Shown: positions 27,894-38,200 of the stretch, piece by piece
Layout: each line of letters starts with the position of its first letter
Numbering within the stretch: the first letter of the stretch is position 1
Notes under the pieces: generated by a model
Databases searched by the model: none
What the model was told of the DNA's origin: nothing
What the model saw: only the letters and a program-made list of their open reading frames with translations
Program-made: the position numbers and the translations under genes
Assembly: GCF_000934745.1 (NCBI RefSeq)
Contig: NZ_JYNO01000001.1
Coordinates: 868,001 to 932,000 of the forward strand
Length of the DNA: 64,000 nucleotides
Direction of reading: 5' to 3'
From: Desulfonatronum thioautotrophicum
GTDB taxonomy: Bacteria; Desulfobacterota; Desulfovibrionia; Desulfovibrionales; Desulfonatronaceae

Positions 27894-30608
27894 ATGAAAG
27901 TCCTCAAGCCGGAAAATCTCGCGTTTTTTCCCTCGGTGTTCGCTCATGCCGGGGAGCTTCATCTGGTTCTGTCCCTGTTCGCCTGCTTTTCCCTGGCAAG
28001 CTCCCATCAGGCCCTTGCTTTTCAGGAGGACTTGACGTTGCTGTCGGAGGCGGAGCTATGGTCGGCAGTGCCCCAGGTTCTCGGGGAGGAGGAACTTTTT
28101 GATGCCGGCCGCTTGAAACCGCGGGCTGAATTTCTTGTCTACGGAGACTGTGTTCCTCCCCAGGCCGTGGAGGGGTGTCCGGTCATGGCTCGCGTGGGGA
28201 GCGTGACCAAGCGATTGATGGTCTTCGGCGATCGGGGTTACGGGATGACCGGCCCTGACGCCCCGCGGCCCTTTTCCCGTCTTCCGCTGACCTGGGAGAA
28301 TACCTTCGGCGGCCGGGGTTTTCCAGACAACCCCCAGGGGAAAGGGCTGGATGCGCAACCTGGTGGTAAGGCTTCCGGCGCCATTGCCGTGCCCAATGTG
28401 ATTTTGGAAGCGGAGCACCCTCTGACACCGGGTCGACGTCCCAGGCCGGCTTGTCCGCGGGCTGTGCCACAGTGGTGGTCTTCCCGAACCCAGTATCTTG
28501 GACCGCTGGGCCGGAACTGGATGTTGGACGATTTTCCGGAGCTTCCTGCTTCCACCAATCCATTGCTGCACATGAGCGCCCAGCCTGACCAATGGCTGGA
28601 AGGCTATCTTTCAGGCGGCGAGGACTACGAACTGACCAACATGCACCCTTCGCGGCCGCGAATGGTCGGGAAATTGCCCTCATTGCGGCCCAGGGTTTTC
28701 GTCACCGGTCCTGGGGAGAGCCTGGAGACATTTCGGGAGGTCCAGACCGTGGCGGACACGGTCTGGTTTTTCCCCGGCCTGGAGTTGGGGGTGCTGTGCT
28801 TTCGGGCCCAGGTTCCAATTCACGAGGAGCAGGCCGAAGACATTTCCAACGTGGTTCTCGGTATGGAGAGACAAGAAGCCCCGGCCCTGCCCCTGGCCGT
28901 CTATCTGGAGCAGCTGCACCTGGAGCTGTTTTTGCCGGAAGAGGGGGGCGAATCCACGATGGAGGTTCAGGAAGAAGGTGGAAGCTCGTTGTCGCAACCG
29001 GTTTCTCCGGAGCTGTCCAAGACAGAGGTCCCAAATGATACAGTGGAGTTGCCCGGTGCGTCGCCCGAAGATGCCCGACCAGAACCGACTTCGCTTGACG
29101 CCCAGGGGGACCGGGGCAGTTTGTCTGCGGACGGCCCAACCGTCTCAGGTGGGGCCGAGGAGCTGGGCAGGGCCCAAGCCCAGGCCGAGCTGGAGAGCCA
29201 AGTGGCTGATGCCCAGGCCCGGTGTCAAGAGATTTTGGAGAATTTGGGCTGCTCTCAAGAGCAGGCTCAACAGCTGCTTCAGGACTATGAAAGCCGGGAA
29301 CGAGCCGCAGCTGCCTCCGTACCAAAGAAGAGCGTGGATCAACTGCTGGCCGAAGCCGAGATCCGTGCCGAGGAGTTTCAAGCCAGGCATGGCTTGACGC
29401 CGGAGCAGTATCTCGGTGCGCTCAACAAGCCGGCTTCACCTCCAAGCATGAGCGAATTGGAGGCCCTGGCCACCGATACCCGCATTCCCGCGGAACTCGC
29501 CGCTTCAATCCGGGAGGCGATAACGGCCCTGGCCGCACTGCGGAATATGACGCTCAAGTCTGACGGGGGCTCCGAATCACCCGATATCCTGGAACAGCCG
29601 ACACAGGCGGCCGGACAATCCGAACCGTCTTCGGCCCACACCGGGATGGACCACTGGTCGCGGGAACACGACCTCACCGGCGTGGATTTTTCCGGCCAGA
29701 ATTTGACGGGAAGAGACTTTTCCGGCGCCATGCTGGAGCGGGCCGTTTTCGACCATGCGGACCTGAGCGGCGCCGTGTTCACTGGAGCCGTGCTGCACCA
29801 GGCCAGTTTCAGGGAGTCATCATGCGCGCATGCCGTACTGCGCCATGTGGTGGCCGCGCACAGCGATTTTCAGGGTACGGATTTGACTGGCGCGGACCTC
29901 ACGGCAGGGGACTTTACAGGGGCTGATTTCTACAAGGCGATTTTGACCCAGGCCACGTGTATCCACGCGGTGTTCGAGGCCGCCCGGATGACCGGTGCTC
30001 GGGCCTTCGGGCTGGTTGCCGTCAAAGCCGACTTCTCACGGGCCGACCTTGCTGGAGCCGATCTGGGTGCTGCCGATCTGACGGAGGCCATTCTGGATGA
30101 AACCCAACTCATTTCAGCCAACATGATCGCCGCCATAGCGGTGAATGCCCGCCTGGACGGTGCCCTGCTCCAGGACGCCGAGCTGGAACGGGCGGATTTG
30201 CGTCTGTCCCGTGCCGATGCGGCCACGTCCATGGAGAGAGCCTCTCTGCGTCAGGTTCGGGCCGAGGGGGCACAATGGTCCGGAGCGAATCTGTCAAGGG
30301 CGGATTTGACTGAAGCCCATCTGGACAAGGCCGGGTTGGCTCGCTGCAACCTGAGTAAGACCGTTCTCCGTTATGCTCTGGCTCGGGAGGTGGATCTGGG
30401 CAAGGCCTTGCTGGAAGGGGCCGATCTGCGGCAGATGAATCTGATGAATGCCCTGCTGCGGCATGCCGATTTGCGAGGTGCCCGGCTTGACGGCGCCAAC
30501 TGTTTCGGTGCGGATTTGTATAAGGCTATGCTGGGTGGAGCCAGGCTGGAGCGGAGCAATCTGAAACGCACCTTGCTGGATCCGGAGCGATTTCGTGACG
30601 TTTTCTGA
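27894..30608 (+). CDS. DUF2169-pentapeptide repeat fusion protein, cassette A
   Basis: The 904-residue product has an N-terminal DUF2169 domain (about residues 1-320), with landmarks LKPRAEFLVYGDCVPP, FSRLPLTWENTFGG and TVWFFPGLELGVLCFRAQV. A Pro/Glu/Gln-rich linker with short helical blocks follows (about 340-590), then about 60 pentapeptide repeats of the A(D/N)LXX type (about 590-895). DUF2169 proteins act as adaptors that load DUF4150 PAAR-like effectors onto VgrG in Agrobacterium, from memory. Pentapeptide repeats fold into a right-handed square beta-helix. The protein therefore probably loads or forms part of the tip. It starts 23 bases after VgrG-A and overlaps the next gene by 14 bases. 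Confidence 0.88.
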   Translation: MKVLKPENLAFFPSVFAHAGELHLVLSLFACFSLASSHQALAFQEDLTLLSEAELWSAVPQVLGEEELFDAGRLKPRAEFLVYGDCVPPQAVEGCPVMARVGSVTKRLMVFGDRGYGMTGPDAPRPFSRLPLTWENTFGGRGFPDNPQGKGLDAQPGGKASGAIAVPNVILEAEHPLTPGRRPRPACPRAVPQWWSSRTQYLGPLGRNWMLDDFPELPASTNPLLHMSAQPDQWLEGYLSGGEDYELTNMHPSRPRMVGKLPSLRPRVFVTGPGESLETFREVQTVADTVWFFPGLELGVLCFRAQVPIHEEQAEDISNVVLGMERQEAPALPLAVYLEQLHLELFLPEEGGESTMEVQEEGGSSLSQPVSPELSKTEVPNDTVELPGASPEDARPEPTSLDAQGDRGSLSADGPTVSGGAEELGRAQAQAELESQVADAQARCQEILENLGCSQEQAQQLLQDYESRERAAAASVPKKSVDQLLAEAEIRAEEFQARHGLTPEQYLGALNKPASPPSMSELEALATDTRIPAELAASIREAITALAALRNMTLKSDGGSESPDILEQPTQAAGQSEPSSAHTGMDHWSREHDLTGVDFSGQNLTGRDFSGAMLERAVFDHADLSGAVFTGAVLHQASFRESSCAHAVLRHVVAAHSDFQGTDLTGADLTAGDFTGADFYKAILTQATCIHAVFEAARMTGARAFGLVAVKADFSRADLAGADLGAADLTEAILDETQLISANMIAAIAVNARLDGALLQDAELERADLRLSRADAATSMERASLRQVRAEGAQWSGANLSRADLTEAHLDKAGLARCNLSKTVLRYALAREVDLGKALLEGADLRQMNLMNALLRHADLRGARLDGANCFGADLYKAMLGGARLERSNLKRTLLDPERFRDVF

Positions 30609-31590
30609 CCTTGTTGTTCAGGCCCGAGAAACCGGAAGGCTGGCGGATGTGGACCTGACCGGCTTCAACCTGGCGGAAAGCGACCTGATGGGGCTGGTTC
30701 TGGAAAATGTGATCCTGGACGGAAGCAATTTTTCCGGGGCGCGACTTTCCGAGTGCCGGTTCGTGAGGTGTTCCCTGCGGGGGGCCGTGTTCACCGGTGC
30801 GGATCTCAGCGAGGCCGTGTTCGCCGAGTGCACGTTAACCGATGCGGATTTAGGCCAATCCATGACCACGTTGGCCCTGTTTCATGACAGTGATTTGAAT
30901 CGGGTTCGATTTCAAGACGCCGATTTGAGCCGGACGGAGATCGCTCAGTGTTCCCTGGAAGGAACCGATTTCAGCGAGTCGAATCTGTCCCGGATTTTGC
31001 TGCCTGCCGCGGATTTGACCAGGGCAGTGTTCAGGAATACGAATTTGGAAAGAGCGTTTTTGCGGCAGGCCAAATTGACAGGACAGCGTCTCACTGGCTG
31101 CTGTTTGATCCTGGCCATGTTCGATCAGGCTGAGCTGCGCGGGATAGACATTTCCGGGCTGGATATTTCCCGGGCCAGTTTCGCCCAGGCTGATTTAACC
31201 GAGGCGGTCTGCCTCGAGGTCCGCGGGCAGTATGCCCAGTTTCCCGAGGCTCGAGCCGATGCGGCACGGTTCACCAGGGCCTTTTTGGAAGGGGCTGTGT
31301 TTTCCCAAAGTACATTGCGACGGACTGACTTTCAGGCCGCCAATCTCCAGGGTGCCTTGTTGGCCGACTGTGACTGTATCGGGGGCGACTTTTCGCGGGC
31401 TGATCTTCGCTACGCCGACCTTTCGCGGTCAGTTCTTTCAGGAAGTCGCTTTCTGGAGGCACGTTTGTACATGGCCAACCTGCACCGGGTTGACGTGGCT
31501 CAGGTCTCTCAGGGAGGGGGGGATGTCTCCCGAGTCCGGACCACGGATAAGGACTTGGCTGATGCGGAATTGTGGGTGGCAAACAAGTGA
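30595..31590 (+). CDS. Stand-alone pentapeptide-repeat protein, cassette A
   Basis: The 331-residue product, starting at GTG 30595, consists almost entirely of pentapeptide repeats (A(D/N)LXX) from residue about 15 to 300. A short conserved tail, TTDKDLADAELW, has equivalents in the stand-alone proteins of cassettes B and C (TDEELAQAEDW, TDQRLAAAETW). It has no signal peptide. Its start overlaps the end of the DUF2169 fusion gene, so the two are made together and may stack as one extended beta-helix. Function is unknown; pentapeptide proteins elsewhere mimic DNA or act as scaffolds and effectors. Confidence 0.88.
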   Translation: MTFSDLVVQARETGRLADVDLTGFNLAESDLMGLVLENVILDGSNFSGARLSECRFVRCSLRGAVFTGADLSEAVFAECTLTDADLGQSMTTLALFHDSDLNRVRFQDADLSRTEIAQCSLEGTDFSESNLSRILLPAADLTRAVFRNTNLERAFLRQAKLTGQRLTGCCLILAMFDQAELRGIDISGLDISRASFAQADLTEAVCLEVRGQYAQFPEARADAARFTRAFLEGAVFSQSTLRRTDFQAANLQGALLADCDCIGGDFSRADLRYADLSRSVLSGSRFLEARLYMANLHRVDVAQVSQGGGDVSRVRTTDKDLADAELWVANK

Positions 31591-31634
31591 CTTGCGGGGC
31601 CGATTCGTGCCCTTGCATCCAGGATGGTGACTGC

Positions 31635-32318
31635 ATGAACGCAACCAGGACGAACGGCGCACAACGTGCGGTTATTGCGTTTCCTCTCCCCGGACCGGCC
31701 CACTGCGCCGACAGCATACCGAACCCGGAACAGGGACGGATCGTTCATGGCCGCGTTGTGAGCGGTGAACGCGGGCGCTTTATCATCCGCCTGGAGAGCG
31801 GCCGGGTGCTGGAATCCGGTGTGGCGACAGGGTGCCTGGTTGCTCCGGGTTTGGGGGATATGGTGCTGGTTTACGATGGACCGGGGAAGGTCGTCTACAT
31901 ACTCAGCGTGTTGGAATCCGGGCGCGAGGAAATCAGGCTTGAAACCAAGGAGAATCTGGTTGTCCGCGCTCCGAAGGTCCGGTTTGAAGGCGGAGAGTCG
32001 CTGAAGGTTTCGGCTCCGGAAGTAACGATCAACGGCGGCAGCGGGCGTTTGGATTTTTTGCGTCTGGGCGTGCTGGCGGCCAGCCTGGAAGCCCGCATCG
32101 GCCGATTTGGTTCAATCGTGGACGCAGTCCGAGTAACGGCCCGTTCCATGGTGCAGACCCTGGGACATTGCCTGCGCCGCGTGGAAGGCGTGGAAACCAA
32201 TCATGCCGGACATCTGCGTATTCAGGTTGAAAAGTCCTGCAAGCTCAAGGCTGGTTCGGCGGACCTGCGGGCCAAAGGGACCATGGCCGTGGACGGAAAG
32301 CGGGTCAATATCGGTTGA
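31635..32318 (+). CDS. DUF3540 protein, cassette A
   Basis: A GTG at 31572 would add 21 residues overlapping the previous gene; the ATG at 31635 gives 227 residues and aligns better with the paralogues. The domain follows the DUF3540 pattern: GRVVSGERGRFIIRL, then CLVAPGLGDMVLVYDG, which resembles the OB-fold of VgrG/gp5. Next come short strand repeats (ENLVVRAPKVRFEG, ESLKVSAPEVTINGG), a helix and a closing AVDGKRVNIG. This looks like a miniature spike, which is inference. DUF3540 genes commonly sit beside DUF2169, DUF4150 and vgrG. It is followed by the DUF4150 gene after 74 bases. Confidence 0.85.
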   Translation: MNATRTNGAQRAVIAFPLPGPAHCADSIPNPEQGRIVHGRVVSGERGRFIIRLESGRVLESGVATGCLVAPGLGDMVLVYDGPGKVVYILSVLESGREEIRLETKENLVVRAPKVRFEGGESLKVSAPEVTINGGSGRLDFLRLGVLAASLEARIGRFGSIVDAVRVTARSMVQTLGHCLRRVEGVETNHAGHLRIQVEKSCKLKAGSADLRAKGTMAVDGKRVNIG

Positions 32319-32392
32319 GTACCAGACAGATTGCCTTACCCGCGCAGGCTGACGGGGGCAGGCTTTGAACACATTTTTCAGGAGAGTGCCCC

Positions 32393-32791
32393 ATGCATGC
32401 ATGCTGCAAACTTGGCGGAATGACGTCCGCGTTTCCAGACGTCTGCAATGTTCCCACGCCGGCCGGCAACGTTCCCACGCCGTTTCCCAATCTCGGCCAA
32501 ATGTCCATGGCGCTGCCCGGAGCAACCAATGTGCTGATCGCCGGGACTCCGGCGGTAACCAAGCGATGCATGATCCCCATGACCAGCGGCGACGAACCTG
32601 GAGTGGCCATGGGGGTCAGTTCCGGCACTATCAAGGGGCCGGTGAAGTTCCTCATGGGCAGCATGAAGGTGCGCATTGAGGGGAGTCAGGCCCAGAGAAT
32701 GGGCGATCCCACCACGCAGAACAAGGACAACGCCATGGTCGGGGCCGTCATCGCTCCACCCAGCCAGGTCAAGGTGATGATCCTGTCCTGA
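32393..32791 (+). CDS. DUF4150 PAAR-like tip protein, cassette A
   Basis: The 132-residue product is a DUF4150 domain and nothing more; there is no C-terminal toxin domain. Landmarks are FPDVCNVPTPAGNVPTPFPN near the N-terminus, SGDEPGVAMGVSSGTIKGPV, and the ending PSQVKVMILS. DUF4150 is a PAAR-like domain that caps the VgrG spike. The ATG follows AGGAGAG. It closes cassette A, 161 bases before VgrG-B. As no canonical PAAR gene is in the window, this and its two paralogues are the likely tips. Confidence 0.88.
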   Translation: MHACCKLGGMTSAFPDVCNVPTPAGNVPTPFPNLGQMSMALPGATNVLIAGTPAVTKRCMIPMTSGDEPGVAMGVSSGTIKGPVKFLMGSMKVRIEGSQAQRMGDPTTQNKDNAMVGAVIAPPSQVKVMILS

Positions 32792-32952
32792 ATCCAGCGG
32801 GCATATACGCGTTGTCACGTTGATGCCGTGAGAGGGGGCCTGGTGGATCAAGCTCATGGTCGCGTTTCAGCATGGCTGAGCCGCGGCGATATGGTTTTGC
32901 GTGCCACCAGCACTGAAGTTGACATCACCAGAATTCAACCACGAGAGAGACC

Positions 32953-35265
32953 ATGCCGACCCTGAACGAAAATGCCTTCACGTTTGTCAGTCAGACCCTG
33001 CCCGCGGAGACGTTCACCGTGGTTACGTTTTCCGGTGAGGAGGGCCTTTCAACTTTGTATTCTTTTGATATCCTGCTGGTCTCGGAACGAGAGGACGTGG
33101 ACATAACCGCGGTTCTCCAGAATCCGGCCACATTGACCATCAAGGGGCGGTTTTCCGGAGGCGAGGATCTGCCGTATCACGGCATTCTCTGCTCTTTCGA
33201 GCAGATGCATCAGGCTGGAAACTATTTCTTTTACCGGGCCGTGTTGCGTCCCAAGGCCTGGTGGCTGACCCTGACGCATCACAACCAGATTTTTCTGAAC
33301 AAGAAGTTGCATGAATATTTGGCTGAAGTGCTGGAGGACGGCGGACTGCTCCATGGACTGGATTTCGAGTTTCATCTTCAGGAGAAAGAAGCCGCAAGGG
33401 AGTATGTATGTCAGTACGATGAGTCCCATTTCGCTTTTGTTTCGCGGTGGATGGAGTGGGACGGTATCTATTTCTGGTTTGCCCAGGAGGAGGAGGGTGA
33501 AAAACTGATCGCCTCGGACACCTTGATCGCCCATGCTCCACTTTCCGGCCATGAAACCATGACGTATTCCCCGCCTTCCGGACTGGACGCCGGGGAAGCG
33601 GATCACGTGGTCAAGCGCTTCACACTCAAGCAGAGCCCTCTGCCCAAGAATGTTCTACTCAAGGATTACGACTACCTGAAACCCAGCCTGGCCCTGGATG
33701 GCAAGGCCTCTGTTCAGGACGGCGGGCGTGGTGAGATCTATCTTTACGGGGAAAACTTTCGGGACAAGAGCGAAGGTGACCACTTGGCCAAAATCCGAGC
33801 CGAGGAGTATCGTTGCCGGGAGAAGGTTTTTCATGGTCTGTCCTCCATCCCGGCTCTGCGTCCGGGATATGTCTTTCAGATGCAGCGCCATTTCCGGGAT
33901 GAGTTCAATCAGCAGTACCTGACCACCTCGGTGCGTCATGAAGGCAGTCAGGAGCGCTATCTGCTCAGCGGGCTGGGCATCCGGGATCTGGAGAACATCG
34001 ATGGGCTGTTTTACCGCAATACCTTCACGTGCATTCCCGCCTCCACCCAGTTCCGCCCGGCGCGAATCACGCCCAAGCCACGCCTGGCCGGAACCCTGTC
34101 CGCCAAGGTCGATGCGGCGGGCAGCGGCAAATACGCGGAACTGGACAAGCACGGACGATACAAGGTGATCCTGCCCTTTGACCTGTCCGGACGCAAGGAA
34201 GGCAAGGCCTCTGCCTACCTGCGGATGATGCAGCCCTACGCCGGGGAAGGCATGGGCTTCCACGCTCCGCTGCACAAGGGCACCGAGGTTCTGCTGTCCT
34301 TCATCGAGGCTGATCCGGACCGCCCCGTGATCGCCGGAGCCGTGCCCAACCCCGAAACCCCCAGCCCGGTCACGGACGCCAACCAGACCCAGGTCCGCCT
34401 GCTCTCCGGCGGCGGCAACGTGATGCACATGGAGGACGAGGAGGGCAAGCAGCGGGTGTTGATGCACACCCCTTCCGCCAACACCTTCATCCGCATCGGC
34501 GCGCCCAACGATCCGGATACAGGGGCTCATGACGAGGCTAATGAGGACAGCGAGAAAATTGAAAAGCTGGAAAAAGAAATCGAGGATATGAAAAAGGAAG
34601 GTGAAGCGGGCAAACCATGGGGAGTGGCCATCAGCACGAACAAATGGTTCAAAGTGGAGGCCGAGATCTCCAACCAGGTCATCCTCGGCAACGACTTCAA
34701 ATTTATCGGAGGAGGGGAAGAAAAGATTGTGGCCGGCGTCAGCGCGGATGCCCACCTGATTTCGAAGTTTGGTTTCGCGGCAGCAGTGCATGGAGAGTTG
34801 GCCCCGCACAAAATCAATGTTCATCTGAACAAAGATAAACTTGCCGCGGAAGTGAAAGAACTTGAAGGACAGGTAGAGGTCTTGCGCGGCAGCTACACCA
34901 AACTGGAGGGCCAAGTGACTGACGTAGCCGGGGACGTGACCAATGTTTTTGGGGAACATCGCAAGCTGGCGGGGCAGACCTCTCAGCTGGCCGGCGAATC
35001 CGCGAAACTGGCCGGACAGGTCAACAGGTTGGCTGGAGAGGCAATGGACTTGGCCGGTCAGCAATCTCGTCTTGCCGGCACGGTACAGGAACTGGCAGGA
35101 GAAGTGACCAATCTCGGCGGAGAAAAGACTGAACTGATGGGTGTTCGATCGTATATTATCGGAAGTTCCACCCGGCTGGTAGCCAAGAAGTCTACAGTAG
35201 CCGGGCAAAGCGATACCATTGCCGCGGAAATGAACAACATCGCCGGTCTGATCAACAACCTCTAG
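32953..35265 (+). CDS. vgrG: VgrG-B (TssI) with 7-residue-repeat C-terminal needle
   Basis: The 770-residue VgrG has the gp27-like region (about 1-380) and a gp5-type OB-fold (about 385-480, GTEVLLSFIEADPDRPVI). A charged linker EKIEKLEKEIEDMKKEGEAG follows (about 535-555), and the final 134 residues consist of nineteen consecutive seven-residue repeats, [LVI]xGxxxx (637-769). This repeated tail differs from those of VgrG-A and VgrG-C. It resembles in principle the octapeptide-repeat needle of phage T4 gp5 but with a period of seven. The gene opens cassette B and is followed after 17 bases by the DUF2169 fusion gene. No toxin domain was recognised. Confidence 0.94.
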   Translation: MPTLNENAFTFVSQTLPAETFTVVTFSGEEGLSTLYSFDILLVSEREDVDITAVLQNPATLTIKGRFSGGEDLPYHGILCSFEQMHQAGNYFFYRAVLRPKAWWLTLTHHNQIFLNKKLHEYLAEVLEDGGLLHGLDFEFHLQEKEAAREYVCQYDESHFAFVSRWMEWDGIYFWFAQEEEGEKLIASDTLIAHAPLSGHETMTYSPPSGLDAGEADHVVKRFTLKQSPLPKNVLLKDYDYLKPSLALDGKASVQDGGRGEIYLYGENFRDKSEGDHLAKIRAEEYRCREKVFHGLSSIPALRPGYVFQMQRHFRDEFNQQYLTTSVRHEGSQERYLLSGLGIRDLENIDGLFYRNTFTCIPASTQFRPARITPKPRLAGTLSAKVDAAGSGKYAELDKHGRYKVILPFDLSGRKEGKASAYLRMMQPYAGEGMGFHAPLHKGTEVLLSFIEADPDRPVIAGAVPNPETPSPVTDANQTQVRLLSGGGNVMHMEDEEGKQRVLMHTPSANTFIRIGAPNDPDTGAHDEANEDSEKIEKLEKEIEDMKKEGEAGKPWGVAISTNKWFKVEAEISNQVILGNDFKFIGGGEEKIVAGVSADAHLISKFGFAAAVHGELAPHKINVHLNKDKLAAEVKELEGQVEVLRGSYTKLEGQVTDVAGDVTNVFGEHRKLAGQTSQLAGESAKLAGQVNRLAGEAMDLAGQQSRLAGTVQELAGEVTNLGGEKTELMGVRSYIIGSSTRLVAKKSTVAGQSDTIAAEMNNIAGLINNL
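34861..35259 (+). repeat. Nineteen 21-bp coding repeats (seven-residue units) in VgrG-B
   Basis: From Leu637 to Asn769 every seventh residue is Leu, Val or Ile, and the residue two further on is Gly in all but two units (Ala in those). Central units are close copies of LAGQxxx or LAGExxx. The phase is never broken across 19 units. Confidence 0.95.
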
Positions 35266-35282
35266 TCCGTCAGACCTCCCCC

Positions 35283-38200
35283 ATGAAAATCTTCAAGGAC
35301 AAAACCGTCTCACCGCTTTTCCGGCCCATCGGCATTCGCGGTGAAACCTGGCTGTGTGTGGCCGGGCTGGTCTTTTTCGACCTGCTTGATCCGGACGCTC
35401 TGGACACGGAGCAGAATATGTGGGCCGCTCTGCCCGGTCAGTTGGGGCAGCCGATGATCATCGACCAGGCCGTGCCCAAGCCCCGGGGCGAGGTGCTGGT
35501 CTCCGGAGCCTGCTTCCAGCCCGGCGGGGCGGCCCGTGCGGCGCACAAGGCCGGGTTCCGCGTGGGCGGGGTGCGCAAGGAGGTGGCGGTTTTCGGCGAG
35601 CGTTTCTGGAGCCATGGCGGGATTACCGATCCCAAGCCCTTTGTCTCCCTGCCCCTGTCCTGGGAGTACGCCTTCGGCGGCGATGGGTTTGAGCGCAATC
35701 CCGCGGGCAGAGGGGCCGCGGAGGTCGTGGGCCCGGACGGCCTGGCCCGGCGGCCGTTGCCGAACATCGAACACCCGGCCCGGCTGGTCGGCGCGACCAC
35801 GGACCGGCCCGAACCGGCCTGCTTCGGCCCCCTGGATCAGACCTGGCCCCAGCGCAAGGCCAAGGCCGGAACCTATGACGATGCCTGGCTGAAGAGCCGC
35901 TGGCCCTGGTTCCCGGACGACATGAACTACGAGTACTTCAACCAGGCCCAGGAAGATCAGTTCCTGGCCGAGGGCTTTTTCCAGGGCGGGGAGCAGGTGG
36001 ACATCACGGGGATGCATCCCGAGCACCAAATCATCGCCACCCGGTTGCCCCGATTGCGGTTGCGGACCTTCGTGACCCTGGACACCACCTGGAAGGCGCA
36101 CCAGTGGCCGCCCGGCCCCCTGCCTTCGGAGCCGCTCCGGGATACGGACGAGTTCCGGGAAATCTCCACCCACCTGGACACGGTCTGGCTGTTTCCCTCC
36201 CTGCTGCGCGGCCTGCTCATCTTCCGGGGCATGACCCGGATCAGGGACGAAAACCTGGGAGACGCCACACGTTTGTTTTTAGTCCAGGAAGACCAGGGCG
36301 GTGCCCCCCGGAGCATCGAGCACTACCGGGACGAGTTGGGCCGTCGTCTGCATCGCGGCGCGGATATCGACATGGCCCCTTTTGAGCAGGCCAAGGAAAA
36401 GCTGACCCCCCTGTTGCGCCGTCTGGGCTCCATTCCCAAGGAGATCGACGACGCGCGGCAAAAGGCCTTGGGCAACCGTCCGTCCATGCCCCTGCCCTCC
36501 ACGGCCCATTTTGCCGACCTCTCCGCGAAGCTGCTGGCCGACGGACATGCCACGCTCAACGGTCTGGAAGCCACGGCCCGCAAGCTGCAGGCCCGTTTCG
36601 GCCACGCCACGGAAGTGGACCTGACGGTTTTCGACCGCTTCCGGGCCAAGCTGGGCGCCATGGACGAGAAGGTCAAGGCGTCCCTGTCCAAGGCCGACCA
36701 GACCAGGGCAAAACTGGAAGAGGTCCAGAAAGACGCGGTATCCCAATTGCAAGCGAACATGCCGAAGCAATTCGACTCCGATAAACTCACCGAAGCCGCG
36801 CAGGCCTTGAGCGATCCCCTGAAGCCGAAATCACAGGGCCCGTGGCATGACGCCGGTTTTCCACTCCTGGTGGAGGCTCGTCGGAGTGTGGACCTGGACG
36901 ACCCGGCCCGGACCGTACTGAAAGGACTTGGTTTTGAAAGCCGGACCTGGAAGCGGCACTGGTTCGGAACGGCCCGGGATCAGGCTGCCTTTCACCCCCA
37001 GGATTGGGGAGTCGACCAGGAAGCCTCCCTGTCTCTGCCCCCCGGCGTCTGGCTGCCCAGGTTTGACGGAAAGAAACTGATCAGCCTGCATGTCCGGCCT
37101 TTTGATCCCGACGGCGTCCTGCCCGAGAATCCGGATCAGGACGTGGTCGTCCCCGGCTCGGACCCGGAGCCGCTGTTTCTGCCCGCGGCCACCCTGATCG
37201 ACCTGCCCGGTCTGCCCGCGGCCCCCTCCGCCCCCGTGGTCGTGGCTCCTGATCCCTTTGCCGCGATCTTCCTGGAGCAGGAGATCGGGGATTGCTGCTC
37301 CATTCTGGCACTGTCCTCCCCCGACGAAACGCCGGGACCGCAATCCGCCGAGGCCCTGCACAACGCCGAAACGGTGCTGGTCGTCCTGCCCGAGACGACG
37401 CATCCGGACGCCGGGCTGATCACCGCCTGGAAGGCCGTGCTGCCCATGATGATCCCGGCGGTGCTGCCCAAGGGGAGCACCGTGTTTGAGGCCCATCGCC
37501 GCAAGCAGGACGTGCGCGGCTTTCTGCTGGGCCTGCTGCCTCCGGCCCTGGCCGCGGCCCATCGCCGGGAGATCGTCCTGCCCGAACCGGGCAAGCCGCC
37601 CGTGGGCTCGCCGCTGCAAGGCTCGCTGGCCATGCCGGATCTGAAGGCGATCATTCCCGGGGTCATCCTGGAAGTCCGTCAGGCCATGGAAGCCCGGATG
37701 CAGCCGATCAAGGCCGAGATGGAAGCCCGCCAGACCGAGATGATGCAACAGACCAAGGACATGCTGCGTCGGGCCGGCCAGGATCCGTCCGTGGTGGACA
37801 AGGCCATGTCCGCCAAGCCGGGCGGATCGTTCCAGGAATCCGGCGAGCAGTTCGCCAGCGCCCTCAAGGGCCAGAAGGAGTCCTTGCGCCAGGCCGGGCA
37901 ATTGACTCCGGAACGGGCCGCCCACTTCGACAAGGCCATCGCGGACATCACCAGCCGCACCAAGGAGGCGGACGCCAAGTTCGCTGCGGCGAAGCAGGAA
38001 CTTGCCGCCAAGCAGCAGGAGTTGGAGCAGGGCCTGGCCAAACTCAAGGCCATGGAGCCGCCGGAAGAGGCCAAGGCCAAACTGGCGGCCCACGGACTGG
38101 ACCCGGACACGATCCGCCCCCTGACCCGGGAAGAGGTTATTGACCGGCATGCCCGGGGCGAGAGCCTTTCCGGGGCCATCCTTTCCGGAGTGGACCTCTC

